DNA of 17,128 bases from Anaerolineales bacterium UBA5069. Lineage in GTDB: Bacteria; Chloroflexota; Anaerolineae; Caldilineales; Caldilineaceae. The notes under the pieces are model-generated. The model had not been told where the DNA came from and ran no database searches. It saw only the letters and a list, made by a program, of their open reading frames with translations. Location: contig DIAV01000051.1 in NCBI GenBank assembly GCA_002415895.1, forward strand, positions 5,461-22,588, in the 5' to 3' direction. Positions 1-6,758 of this stretch are shown here, one piece after another (within the stretch, counting starts at the first letter, position 1; the number at the start of each line of letters is the position of its first letter). The translations under genes were made by a program, and so were the position numbers.

Positions 1-225
1 ATGATGGGCGCCTACCTCTTTGGGGCCATCAACCGCCTGCCGCTGGACATCCAGACGGTACCCTTCTTCCAGGCCAACCCGGCGCTGGGCTACTTCCTCA
101 AGATGCTGCCCTACCTCTTCACAATCATTGTGCTGGTGCTTACGGCCAGTCGTTCCATGCGGCGGCGCATTGGCGCGCCCGCGGCGCTGGGGTTGCCCTA
201 TAAGCGAGAGGAGCGCGGGGCGTAG
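1..225 (+). CDS. ABC transporter permease, C-terminal fragment (BPD_transp_2, NupQ/YufQ-like)
   Basis: This is the last 74 codons of an integral membrane permease whose 5' part lies before the window. One hydrophobic helix is visible, with MLPYLFTIIVLVL at about residues 35-47 of the fragment. It is followed by a basic, non-membrane end containing RIGAPAALGLPY. From family knowledge, a MLPY-TIIVLV helix followed by a PAALG-PY tail is typical of the second permease of simple-sugar/nucleoside ABC importers fed by Bmp-type lipoproteins. Such systems import nucleosides or sugars across the cytoplasmic membrane. The role is unrelated to the polysaccharide genes that follow, so the locus edge probably lies just after the stop codon at 223-225. 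The first ATG at position 1 is an internal methionine of a longer gene, not a trusted start. Substrate cannot be told from this fragment. Confidence 0.8.
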   Translation: MMGAYLFGAINRLPLDIQTVPFFQANPALGYFLKMLPYLFTIIVLVLTASRSMRRRIGAPAALGLPYKREERGA

Positions 226-233
226 ACCAATGA

Positions 234-247
234 TCAATGATCATTGA
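234..247. repeat. 14-bp perfect palindrome in the gap after the permease gene
   Basis: TCAATGATCATTGA reads the same on both strands. It is preceded by an overlapping direct repeat (AATGATC twice). It lies 8 bases after the permease stop and 30 bases before the next start. It is long enough for a dimeric repressor operator and could equally be a weak terminator stem, but there is no T-tract. No promoter hexamers are evident beside it. Function is not established. Confidence 0.4.
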
Positions 248-277
248 CCAGACTCTGCGTGCCCCCGTCATTCGCCT

Positions 278-820
278 ATGCTGCCGCAATCGCACGTTGC
301 CTACACCTGGCTGGCGCTGAGCCTTGCCCAGGAGCGCCTTGATGTATCACCCGACACCGATTACCGCCTCGTTGCGCTGGCCGCAATGGGGCCTGATCTG
401 GTTGACAAACCGCTTGCCGCCGTCTACTTTTACCGGCGCTACAGGTCGGCAGTGCTTTTTGCGCACACCCTCATTACATTCGCAGCGGTTGCCCTGTACA
501 CCTTACTGCGCGCGCCGCAACACGGTGTCTATGCAATGGCCTTTGTGGGCCACGCGCTGCTGGATCGCATTTGGCACTATCCGGCCACCTTCTACTGGCC
601 CTTCCGGGGCTGGCGCTTCCACGTATGGGGCAAGCGCGGTTCGGAGCAGGAGCAAATGGGGCTCGCCTACTGGTATGCGTTTACGCGCCGTCCCGAATTG
701 TGGGGCTGGGAAGCAGGTGGACTGGCAGCGCTGCTCCTCTTTGCCCAGCGCCACCGCCTCTACCGCTGGCCCAACCTGCGCCGCTTTATCCTCACGGGGC
801 GCGTGACGCCCGTCGCATGA
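278..820 (+). CDS. Predicted membrane-bound metal-dependent hydrolase (YdjM-like)
   Basis: A 180-residue protein with hydrophobic stretches near residues 60-77 and 145-155. It keeps a spaced His/Asp pattern: H6 near the start, GPD at 38-40 followed by D43, H63 in FAHTLI, and H92 with D96 in GHALLDRIWHYP. From family knowledge, the order His, PD, H-T/S, then GH-LLD is the putative metal-ligand pattern of YdjM-type membrane-bound hydrolases (PF04307 type). The substrate of these proteins is poorly defined. ATG 278 is the first start in this frame after the upstream gene, but no clear Shine-Dalgarno precedes it. The stop overlaps the flippase start in an ATGA, so the two are probably translated together. 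Reaction and substrate are unknown, and the family call rests on motif spacing only. Confidence 0.6.
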   Translation: MLPQSHVAYTWLALSLAQERLDVSPDTDYRLVALAAMGPDLVDKPLAAVYFYRRYRSAVLFAHTLITFAAVALYTLLRAPQHGVYAMAFVGHALLDRIWHYPATFYWPFRGWRFHVWGKRGSEQEQMGLAYWYAFTRRPELWGWEAGGLAALLLFAQRHRLYRWPNLRRFILTGRVTPVA

Positions 821-2307
821 TCCCACCTCAGCAAAGCCCAAAATTGTCAATGGCAACAGGCCGGCGCGTGATCATGAACACGGGCGCGCTGGCGGTGGGC
901 AGCTTCTGGCGCATTGGTGCGGCCTTCCTCGTCCAGGTGCTCATTGCGCGCAAACTGGGTGTGGCGGCTTTGGGCGCCTACGCCGTCACCCTGGCGTGGA
1001 TCAACGTCGCGCAGATCATCATCGAGGCGGGGCTGCCCACCCTGATCGTACTTGAAGTGAGCGGGCGACCGCAGTTGCGCCGCGCGTGGTTTTGGCGTGC
1101 CCTCACCCTGCAATTGACACTTTCATTGCTGGTGTGGGCAACGCTGGCGGCCCTTGCGCTGCTGGGGCAGCGCCTGGGCGCGCCTGCCCAATACCGTGCG
1201 TTGCTGCTGGTTGGCAGTGCGACGTTGCCCCTCTATGCCATCTTTTCTGCAGTGGCATCCATTTTTGAGGCGAGCGAGCGCATGGAGCGCATCTTCGCTG
1301 CGGAGGCGCTCTCCAACGTTGTGCTGCTGGTGGGCGTGGGGCTGGCGCTCTGGCTGGGGCAAGGCGTTGTCGCCGTCCTGTGGGTCACGGTGCTGGCGCA
1401 GTCCGCAGCGCTGGGGCTGGCCCTGCTGCTCTTATGGCGCGGCCGCAGCTTCGCCGCGCCCCAGCGCAGCGTGGCGCTGCCTTGGCGCGCCACGTTGCGC
1501 CGCGCCGCCCCTTTCTTCGGACTCTCGTTGACGGATGTTCTGCAGCAGCGCAGCGATCTGCTGCTGCTTAGCCTCTTCGCCACACCGTTGGTCATAGGCG
1601 CCTACTCGGCAGCGAACAGTATTGTGCGTGTGGGCATCAAACTCGTCAGCGCCTATTGGCGCGCGCTCTACCCCACGCTGGCCCGCCTCAACGACAGCGC
1701 GCCTGCTGCCTTTGCGCGCCTGGATGGGCTGGCGCTGCGCTTTGGCGCGGCGCTCGCGCTGCCTGCCGCGGCGCTTGGCACCCTGGTCAGCGGTGGCCTG
1801 GTGTCGCTGCTCTTTGGCGAGGGCTATGGCGCGACGGCACTGCCGCTGGCGCTGCTGCTGTGGAGCGCGCCCCTCTACCTGTGGGAGCAGCGCGCTGTCG
1901 TTCTGCTGGCGGTGGCGCGTCGCCCCCGCAGTGCGCTGGTGGTGGCGCTGAGCCAGCTTGCGGCGCTGCTGCTCTGTCTGCCCCCGCTCACAATGGCCTG
2001 GGGCGCGGCTGGCGCAGCACTCGCCGGCGTGTTCTCGGGGCTTGTGGGTGCTCTCTGCGGCGTCTGGATGATGGCGCGCGCAAAACTTCCTTTGCGGTTG
2101 GAAAGCGTGTTGCGCCCCACCTTTGCCGCTGTGGCCGCCGCTCTGGCCGCCGCTGCAGCCGCCGCCCTGCTGCCCATTGCATGGCCGCTGCAAATGGCTG
2201 CCGGCATCGTGGCCTACATGGCAGCGGGCTGGCTGCTCAGCGCCTTTACCCTGTCTGATTGGACGCTCATGCGCCAGGCCATGCGCGCACCGCGCACAAA
2301 TAGCTAA
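817..2307 (+). CDS. Polysaccharide flippase, Wzx-like (MOP superfamily)
   Basis: A roughly 496-residue, almost wholly hydrophobic protein with about 12-14 predicted transmembrane helices. Short basic loops break the helices. The N-terminal part has the pattern of the polysaccharide biosynthesis/MATE-like flippases (PF01943/PF13440): a first helix followed by LIARKLGVAALGAYAV, where the G-x-YA segment is typical. The expected role is to flip an undecaprenyl-linked oligosaccharide across the cytoplasmic membrane. ATG 817 is chosen because it forms an ATGA overlap with the preceding stop. In-frame ATGs at 850 and 874 are alternatives and none has a strong ribosome binding site. The open frame extends upstream to 571, but that part is a shadow of the hydrolase gene. 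No Wzy polymerase is recognisable nearby, so the transported substrate is open. Confidence 0.82.
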   Translation: MIPPQQSPKLSMATGRRVIMNTGALAVGSFWRIGAAFLVQVLIARKLGVAALGAYAVTLAWINVAQIIIEAGLPTLIVLEVSGRPQLRRAWFWRALTLQLTLSLLVWATLAALALLGQRLGAPAQYRALLLVGSATLPLYAIFSAVASIFEASERMERIFAAEALSNVVLLVGVGLALWLGQGVVAVLWVTVLAQSAALGLALLLLWRGRSFAAPQRSVALPWRATLRRAAPFFGLSLTDVLQQRSDLLLLSLFATPLVIGAYSAANSIVRVGIKLVSAYWRALYPTLARLNDSAPAAFARLDGLALRFGAALALPAAALGTLVSGGLVSLLFGEGYGATALPLALLLWSAPLYLWEQRAVVLLAVARRPRSALVVALSQLAALLLCLPPLTMAWGAAGAALAGVFSGLVGALCGVWMMARAKLPLRLESVLRPTFAAVAAALAAAAAAALLPIAWPLQMAAGIVAYMAAGWLLSAFTLSDWTLMRQAMRAPRTNS

Positions 2308-2757
2308 AGCGATACGGCTATGAAAATTATCTGGCACACGGACGCACATTAATGCCAAAGCAAGGAGGATCAGTATTTCCTTCTTGCTGTAGTTCTTCTC
2401 CGCGCCGTTGCGCCAGTCTTGCTGCGCACTCTGCCTGCTGCGCACGCGTTTCGCCCACACAGCGCAATCTGCCGCCACAACACAGACGCAATGCCCACAC
2501 GTGGGCTACGCGTTGCCCACCGTGGCGCATGATTATGGCCTGCTGCAACGATACTACAGTCGAACGATTGCAGTCACAGCAGCGCGACGGTCGGCCAATC
2601 CGTCGCCATGCGGAGGTTTTTGGTCAGATTCGCCCATGCTTGCGCGTGGTAAAATTGGATCAATTGCGGCAAATGGGGTAGATTCGGTTCCGACTACGTG
2701 CTGCGGTGCAGCGCAATGCCGGCGCTTGAAAGCGCTTATCTCGTTGCTGGAATCACT
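2308..2757 (+). other. 450-bp gene-free leader between flippase and first glycosyltransferase
   Basis: No convincing gene is seen. The short frames here have cysteine/arginine-rich, low-quality translations. Three things stand out. A GGAGG-like string near 2362-2366 has no useful start behind it. An inverted repeat GCCCAC-AC-GTGGGC lies at 2493-2506. Close to the next gene are two small inverted repeats, GCTGC-ggt-GCAGC at 2700-2712 and GCGCTT-ga-AAGCGC at 2722-2735. The latter two would fall in the 5' untranslated leader if transcription starts after the promoter-like element near 2647-2655. Confidence 0.5.
2647..2655 (+). promoter_or_regulatory. Possible extended -10 promoter element upstream of the GT4 gene
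   Basis: TGGTAAAAT has the TGn extension followed by a TAAAAT hexamer at 2650-2655, a 5/6 match to the sigma-70 -10 consensus, in a locally AT-rich patch. No convincing -35 hexamer sits 16-18 bases upstream, as expected for extended -10 promoters. It would give a leader of about 95 bases before ATG 2758. Sequence resemblance only. Confidence 0.3.
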
Positions 2758-3969
2758 ATGGCACGTGCTTACAGGGTGATGATGATCGCCCCGACCAGTT
2801 TCTTTGCCGACTACGGATGCCATGTGCGCATCCTGGAGGAAGCAAGAATACTCGAGAAGATGGGCCATTCGGTTACCGTGGTGACATATGCCAATGGTGG
2901 AGGCGTGCCGGACGTGCGTATCGCGCGCACGCTGCCAATCCCCTGGCGACAGGATTACGAGGTCGGATCAAGCCGCCACAAGCTGCTTTTTGATGCGCTC
3001 CTGGCCGTCAAAATGACGCAGTTGATTGCTGCCGGCAACTATGATGTCATACATGCGCACCTGCATGAAGGCGCGCTGCTGGGCATGGGGCTGGGCTGGC
3101 TTGGTGGGCTGCCTACTGTCTTTGACTTCCAGGGTAGCATGACAGAAGAGATGATCGATCACCATTTTGTTGAGCGCTCGTCGGCTATATACAAACCGCT
3201 GCGTTGGCTTGAGCAGCGCATCAACCGCAGCGCACCGGTGATCTTCACCAACTCCACCAACGCGCGCCGCCTGCTGATAGATGAGTTCGGTTGTAATCCC
3301 AGGCGGCTCATGGCGCTGCCCGATTGCGTCAATTGTGATGTTTTTCGGCCTGCAAGCACCTACGCGCCGGAAGAACTGGCCAACCTGCGCCGTGCGCTGG
3401 GTATACCCACCGGCAACAAGGTCATCGTCTACCTGGGTCTGCTGGCCGAGTACCAGGGCACGAGCCACCTGCTGGAGGCCATGCGCATTCTGCGCAACCG
3501 GCGCGATGATGTAACGCTCCTGCTCATGGGTTTCCCCGGCATCGACGTCTACCGCGCCAAAGCCGCCGCGCTGGGTGTGGCGAATGACGTCATCTTTACC
3601 GGGCGCGTGCCCTATGGCGATGCGCCCCGCTTTCTGGCGCTGGGCGATGCAGGGGTGGCGCCCAAGCTTAGCCTGACGGAAGGCGCAGGCAAGCTTCTCA
3701 ACTACATGGCGCTCGGCTTGCCGACTGTTGCCTTTGATACGCCCGTTGCGCGTGAATATCTGGGCGAAGATGGCTATTATGCAGCCCGTGGTGATGCGGC
3801 GGCGCTGGCCGAGAAACTGCATATCGCGCTGGCAACAGATGGCGAGCCGGCCCAACGTGCGGCGGCGCTACGCCGGCGTGCTGTTGATCACTATGATTGG
3901 CGCACCGCCGCAAACCAAATTGTCAACGCCTATGCATCTGTGCGCGGCGATTCGCCGCCCCTTTCGTAA
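2758..3969 (+). CDS. Glycosyltransferase family 4 (GT-B fold)
   Basis: A 403-residue cytosolic or membrane-associated transferase expected to add a sugar from a nucleotide-sugar donor to the growing glycan. The N-terminal Rossmann-like half has the acceptor-side pattern with ILEEARILEKMGHSVTVVT near residues 24-42. The C-terminal half begins at IVYLGLLAEYQG and carries the donor-site pattern EGAGKLLNYMALGLPTVAF. There E308 and K312 are kept, but the second glutamate of the usual E-x7-E motif is Y316, a variant seen in some GT4 subgroups. ATG 2758 gives a natural start (MARAYRVMMIAPT) eight residues before the first strand. An in-frame start at 2716 would add a poor extension. It is preceded by a long leader and followed by hairpins and the secreted hydrolase gene. 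Donor and linkage cannot be read from sequence. Confidence 0.85.
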   Translation: MARAYRVMMIAPTSFFADYGCHVRILEEARILEKMGHSVTVVTYANGGGVPDVRIARTLPIPWRQDYEVGSSRHKLLFDALLAVKMTQLIAAGNYDVIHAHLHEGALLGMGLGWLGGLPTVFDFQGSMTEEMIDHHFVERSSAIYKPLRWLEQRINRSAPVIFTNSTNARRLLIDEFGCNPRRLMALPDCVNCDVFRPASTYAPEELANLRRALGIPTGNKVIVYLGLLAEYQGTSHLLEAMRILRNRRDDVTLLLMGFPGIDVYRAKAAALGVANDVIFTGRVPYGDAPRFLALGDAGVAPKLSLTEGAGKLLNYMALGLPTVAFDTPVAREYLGEDGYYAARGDAAALAEKLHIALATDGEPAQRAAALRRRAVDHYDWRTAANQIVNAYASVRGDSPPLS

Positions 3970-3983
3970 TACCGTCTGTGTTC

Positions 3984-4020
3984 CCCCGCTGCGGGGATGA
4001 TGCACGCCCTCTTTGCGTGC
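3984..4020 (+). terminator. Two adjacent small hairpins between the GT4 and hydrolase genes
   Basis: CCCCGC-T-GCGGGG (3984-3996) is followed by GCACGC-cctcttt-GCGTGC (4002-4020) and then a modestly T-rich run. The pair sits 14 bases after the glycosyltransferase stop and ends 24 bases before the next start. It may act as a weak terminator or attenuating structure. The T-run is interrupted, so this is uncertain. Confidence 0.3.
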
Positions 4021-4044
4021 GCTTTCAATTTCGGAGTCAAAGCA

Positions 4045-5505
4045 ATGAAGCAGACCACACAACCCCCCCAACATGGCGGCCACCGCCTCTTCGCACTGGC
4101 AGCGCTGCTGGTGATGCTGGCCAGCGCACTGCTGATTCCCGCAGCTGTACAGGCGCAGGAGCCTGAGCCGCTGCCCTTGGACGGACCGCCGCCGGCAGCC
4201 GTCAACGCGTCGGATTTGCCGCTACCCATGGCGCCGCCAGACGAAACCGAAGCCGACATTGCCGCACTGCTGGAACCGTCGTACAACGTGCCTACGGCGG
4301 ATGAGCTTGCTGCTGCCACGCCCAAAGCCTACATGGCCCTCGTCACAAAGGACTTCGCGCCAATCATGGCCGACCGTATGGGCTTTGGATCAGGCGATCG
4401 GCTGTCAGACTACAGGGACATTAGCTCGCTCTACGCAGGTTGGTATGTTAACTGGGGCGTCAGGTTGCGCCCTGAACGGCCCGGCGGCATGGAATACATG
4501 CAGATGATCCGCGTGAACCAGGATCTGATTGCCGGCTGCCCACGCGGCACGACCGCCGATCGCAATATCTGCCCCTACAAGACGCCTGCCTCGTACTCCT
4601 ATCACCCCACGAAGGAAGTTATCATTGCAGCAGCGAAAGCCAATCCTGGCTCCGTCTGGCTCATTGGCAACGAAATGGACCGCGTTGACGGCATCGGCGT
4701 CTGGCAGGATGAGATGAAGCCCGAGATATACGCCTACGCGTACCACGAGCTCTACAATATCGTGAAGGCAGCCGACCCCACGGCGCGCGTAGCCAACGGC
4801 GGCGTGGTACAGTTCACCCCCTCGCGCACTGAGTACTTGAACAAGGTGTGGAACACCTACAAGGCCGTGTATGGCGTCAACATGCCCGTCGATATCTGGA
4901 ATGTGCACAACTTCGTTGGCTCGGAGTTCTGCCGCAAGGAAAAAATCAACGGTCGCCAGGAGCGCGTCTGTTACGGCATGGGCATTCCGCCGGGATCCAG
5001 CATCAATCCCAACAGCAAGGGTGAGGAGAAGGGCGCGTATGTGGGCGAGGATTGGCGTCACGTCTACATGCCCACCTTCGAGAAGCAGATCCGCGACTTC
5101 CGCCAGTGGATGCGCAACCATGGCGAGATGAACAAGCCGTTGATCGTTACGGAGTATGGCGTGCTTTACAAGGCGCTCTGCACGCACGACAACCCCAATA
5201 TGTCCTACGAGCAATGTGTTGCCGCCTATGGCGCAAACTACGTCAATCTCGAGAACTCCGAGGTCGTTCAGGACTTCATGCTGGAAACCTTCAATTTCTT
5301 CATGACGGCCAAAGACCCCAACCTGAGTGGTGTGGATGGTGGCCGCCTGGTGCAGCGCTGGGCCTGGTACAGCCTTGAAGACGCCGGCTGGGCCTTCAAC
5401 CCCTACACCATGCTTTATAGCCCTGGTACAACTGTTCGCTCCGAAACCGGACACAAGTACGCCAGCTTCGCGTTCAAGAACGCCGCAGCGTTACAGTACC
5501 CGTAG
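4045..5505 (+). CDS. Secreted glycoside-hydrolase-like protein (clan GH-A type TIM barrel)
   Basis: A 486-residue exported protein. Basic residues up to R14 and a hydrophobic core at 15-31 lead to an AVQA|QE signal peptidase site at about 37/38, followed by a Pro/Glu-rich linker to about residue 65. The rest has the look of a TIM-barrel hydrolase: LYAGWYVNWG, YMQMIRV, then VWLIGNEMD with candidate acid/base E210, and PLIVTEYGVLY with candidate nucleophile E370. An N-E pair after one strand and a T-E-Y-G after a later strand is the hallmark of clan GH-A. The opening WYVNWG with GNE also recalls the glycosyl hydrolase catalytic core (PF11790, GH128-like) group. ATG 4045 is chosen for GGAG at 4033-4036 and a normal signal peptide; a start at 3997 would add 16 residues in front. 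It probably cleaves or trims a surface glycan. Substrate is unknown. Confidence 0.72.
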   Translation: MKQTTQPPQHGGHRLFALAALLVMLASALLIPAAVQAQEPEPLPLDGPPPAAVNASDLPLPMAPPDETEADIAALLEPSYNVPTADELAAATPKAYMALVTKDFAPIMADRMGFGSGDRLSDYRDISSLYAGWYVNWGVRLRPERPGGMEYMQMIRVNQDLIAGCPRGTTADRNICPYKTPASYSYHPTKEVIIAAAKANPGSVWLIGNEMDRVDGIGVWQDEMKPEIYAYAYHELYNIVKAADPTARVANGGVVQFTPSRTEYLNKVWNTYKAVYGVNMPVDIWNVHNFVGSEFCRKEKINGRQERVCYGMGIPPGSSINPNSKGEEKGAYVGEDWRHVYMPTFEKQIRDFRQWMRNHGEMNKPLIVTEYGVLYKALCTHDNPNMSYEQCVAAYGANYVNLENSEVVQDFMLETFNFFMTAKDPNLSGVDGGRLVQRWAWYSLEDAGWAFNPYTMLYSPGTTVRSETGHKYASFAFKNAAALQYP

Positions 5506-5524
5506 AAGCTTTCTTCAAGCAGAG

Positions 5525-5566
5525 CGCGAACTGCGGTGCACGCAATTGTGTGCACCGCAGTTCGCG
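5525..5566 (+). terminator. Perfect 17-bp hairpin downstream of the hydrolase gene
   Basis: The left arm at 5525-5541 (CGCGAACTGCGGTGCAC) is exactly complementary to the right arm at 5550-5566, with an 8-base spacer GCAATTGT that is itself nearly self-complementary. It starts 19 bases after the stop codon and ends 39 bases before the next ATG. The stem is strong enough to stop or shield a transcript end. No T-tract follows, so it is not a textbook intrinsic terminator; a dimeric binding site or mRNA 3'-end stabiliser is also possible. Confidence 0.5.
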
Positions 5567-5605
5567 TAACCGGCCCATTTCTTCCTTCAACCCCGGTGAA
5601 GCCCA

Positions 5606-6598
5606 ATGAAACGAACCCTGCTCGACACACTCATTTGCCCCCTTTGCCATGCCGATTTGGCGCTCGTGACCGCCGAAGAACGTGATGGCGTCATCGACGA
5701 GGGGCTGCTCGTCTGCACGGGCTGCGGCCACCCGTGGGCCATTCACAATCGCATCCCCATTATGCTCTCGCCCCGCCTGCCCGATTATGAGAAGAAGATG
5801 GGCGAAGCGCGCGGTTGGGTCGCCATTTCGCAGGCCGAAGGCTGGTATGAGCCAACCGACGCGCTGGACCTCTCGCTGCCCAACCCCGTGGAGACATTCG
5901 GCTGGGATCCGGTTGAGGGCTCCACATGGCTGGCAACCAAATACTCCTTTGCGCACCTGCTCGATTGGTATGTCAAGCCGGGGATGCGCGTGCTGGAGGT
6001 GGGCGCCGCGCGCACCTGGGCCGGCCGCTTCTTTGTGGAGCGGGGCTGCACATACACCGCCTGCGATATCGTCACCGACTCGAAAATCGGCTTGGGGCGC
6101 TCACAGTTTTTCATTGATCATGCGGGTCACTATGAAGCCGTGGCAGCGGACTTCGAGTATCTACCCTTTAAATCAGGCAGCTACGACCTGGTCTTCGCGA
6201 TTGCAGCCCTGCACCATGCCCTGGACCTGCCGCGCATGCTCGCGGAGATGAGCCGCGTCTGCCGTGTGGGCGGCGTTGTCGCAGGACTCAACGAGGGCGT
6301 GCGCGCCTACGGGGCCACCGCCGATACCGACGTGCAGGCCGCCGAAAAGACCTACGGCATCAATGAACACGTCTACACACTCACCGACTACTTTGGCTCA
6401 TTCTGGCGCAGTGGGCTGCGCGTCAATCGTTTTGAGCGCGGCATTGGCTATGAGTGGTTCATGTCCGAGGAGAACAAGCGGCGCGTGGCGCTCTTGCAGC
6501 AAGTCCCGCTCGCCGGTGAATGGCTTGCTCCGCTCATGGTGCTCGGCTTCGCCCACCCCAACGACGGCGTCTCCCTCTACGCCACCAAGATGAAGTAA
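5606..6598 (+). CDS. SAM-dependent methyltransferase with N-terminal zinc ribbon
   Basis: A 330-residue protein with two parts. Residues 1-54 form a Trm112-like zinc ribbon with C11-x2-C14 and C37-x2-C40, running into IHNRIPIML. Residues about 110-250 form a class I Rossmann methyltransferase: motif I VLEVGAA at 129-135, a middle acidic strand, and motif IV-like YDLVFAIAALHH around D194. The C-terminal 80 residues are less recognisable. From family knowledge such proteins transfer a methyl group from S-adenosylmethionine to a small molecule, lipid or sugar. Placement right before the Wzm/Wzt exporter suggests a glycan or lipid-linked sugar substrate, but this is inference. A GGTGAA at 5595-5600 sits 5 bases before ATG 5606. 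About 160 bases and a likely promoter separate it from the exporter genes. Confidence 0.82.
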   Translation: MKRTLLDTLICPLCHADLALVTAEERDGVIDEGLLVCTGCGHPWAIHNRIPIMLSPRLPDYEKKMGEARGWVAISQAEGWYEPTDALDLSLPNPVETFGWDPVEGSTWLATKYSFAHLLDWYVKPGMRVLEVGAARTWAGRFFVERGCTYTACDIVTDSKIGLGRSQFFIDHAGHYEAVAADFEYLPFKSGSYDLVFAIAALHHALDLPRMLAEMSRVCRVGGVVAGLNEGVRAYGATADTDVQAAEKTYGINEHVYTLTDYFGSFWRSGLRVNRFERGIGYEWFMSEENKRRVALLQQVPLAGEWLAPLMVLGFAHPNDGVSLYATKMK

Positions 6599-6641
6599 AC
6601 GCGGCGCGTGGAACCACCTTATGAATTCGATATTGACATAA

Positions 6642-6656
6642 CAGCAACAGTTGCTG
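6642..6656. promoter_or_regulatory. 15-bp palindrome next to a TTGACA, upstream of the exporter
   Basis: CAGCAAC-A-GTTGCTG is a perfect inverted repeat with a single central base. It begins 4 bases after a consensus TTGACA hexamer (6633-6638). No good -10 hexamer lies 16-18 bases downstream of that TTGACA. The palindrome could be an operator controlling the wzm promoter about 50 bases further on. No regulator gene is present in the window to support this. Confidence 0.3.
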
Positions 6657-6707
6657 ATGCCTTGCGGTGAGTGATGGTGTTTTTGCTCAGATGCTGAAAC
6701 CCTTGTT

Positions 6708-6736
6708 TTGGCAATTCATCGCCGCGCCGCTATCAT
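6708..6736 (+). promoter_or_regulatory. Sigma-70-type promoter for the wzm-wzt genes
   Basis: A TTGGCA -35 hexamer at 6708-6713 and a TATCAT -10 hexamer at 6731-6736 are separated by exactly 17 bases. Each matches the consensus at 5 of 6 positions. Transcription would start near 6743, just ahead of the GGAGA ribosome site at 6746-6750 and ATG 6759, giving a very short leader. The surrounding gap is AT-rich compared with the genes. Its position also argues against the longer in-frame starts at 6708 and 6735. Confidence 0.5.
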
Positions 6737-6758
6737 GCTCTCTCTGGAGAGCATCACC

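Noticed and set aside
571..816. Upstream extension of the flippase frame to ATG 571
   Set aside because: This part overlaps the hydrolase gene in another frame and encodes a low-complexity stretch unlike a flippase N-terminus. ATG 817 fits the coupled ATGA start.
2352..2681. Short + strand frames in the gap before the first GT4 gene
   Set aside because: Cys/Ser/Arg-rich translations, no motifs and no conserved look, despite a GGAGG-like string nearby.
4405..5454. 349-codon open frame on the minus strand over the hydrolase gene
   Set aside because: Val/His/Ala-rich shadow; the + strand protein has a signal peptide and paired catalytic-type glutamates.
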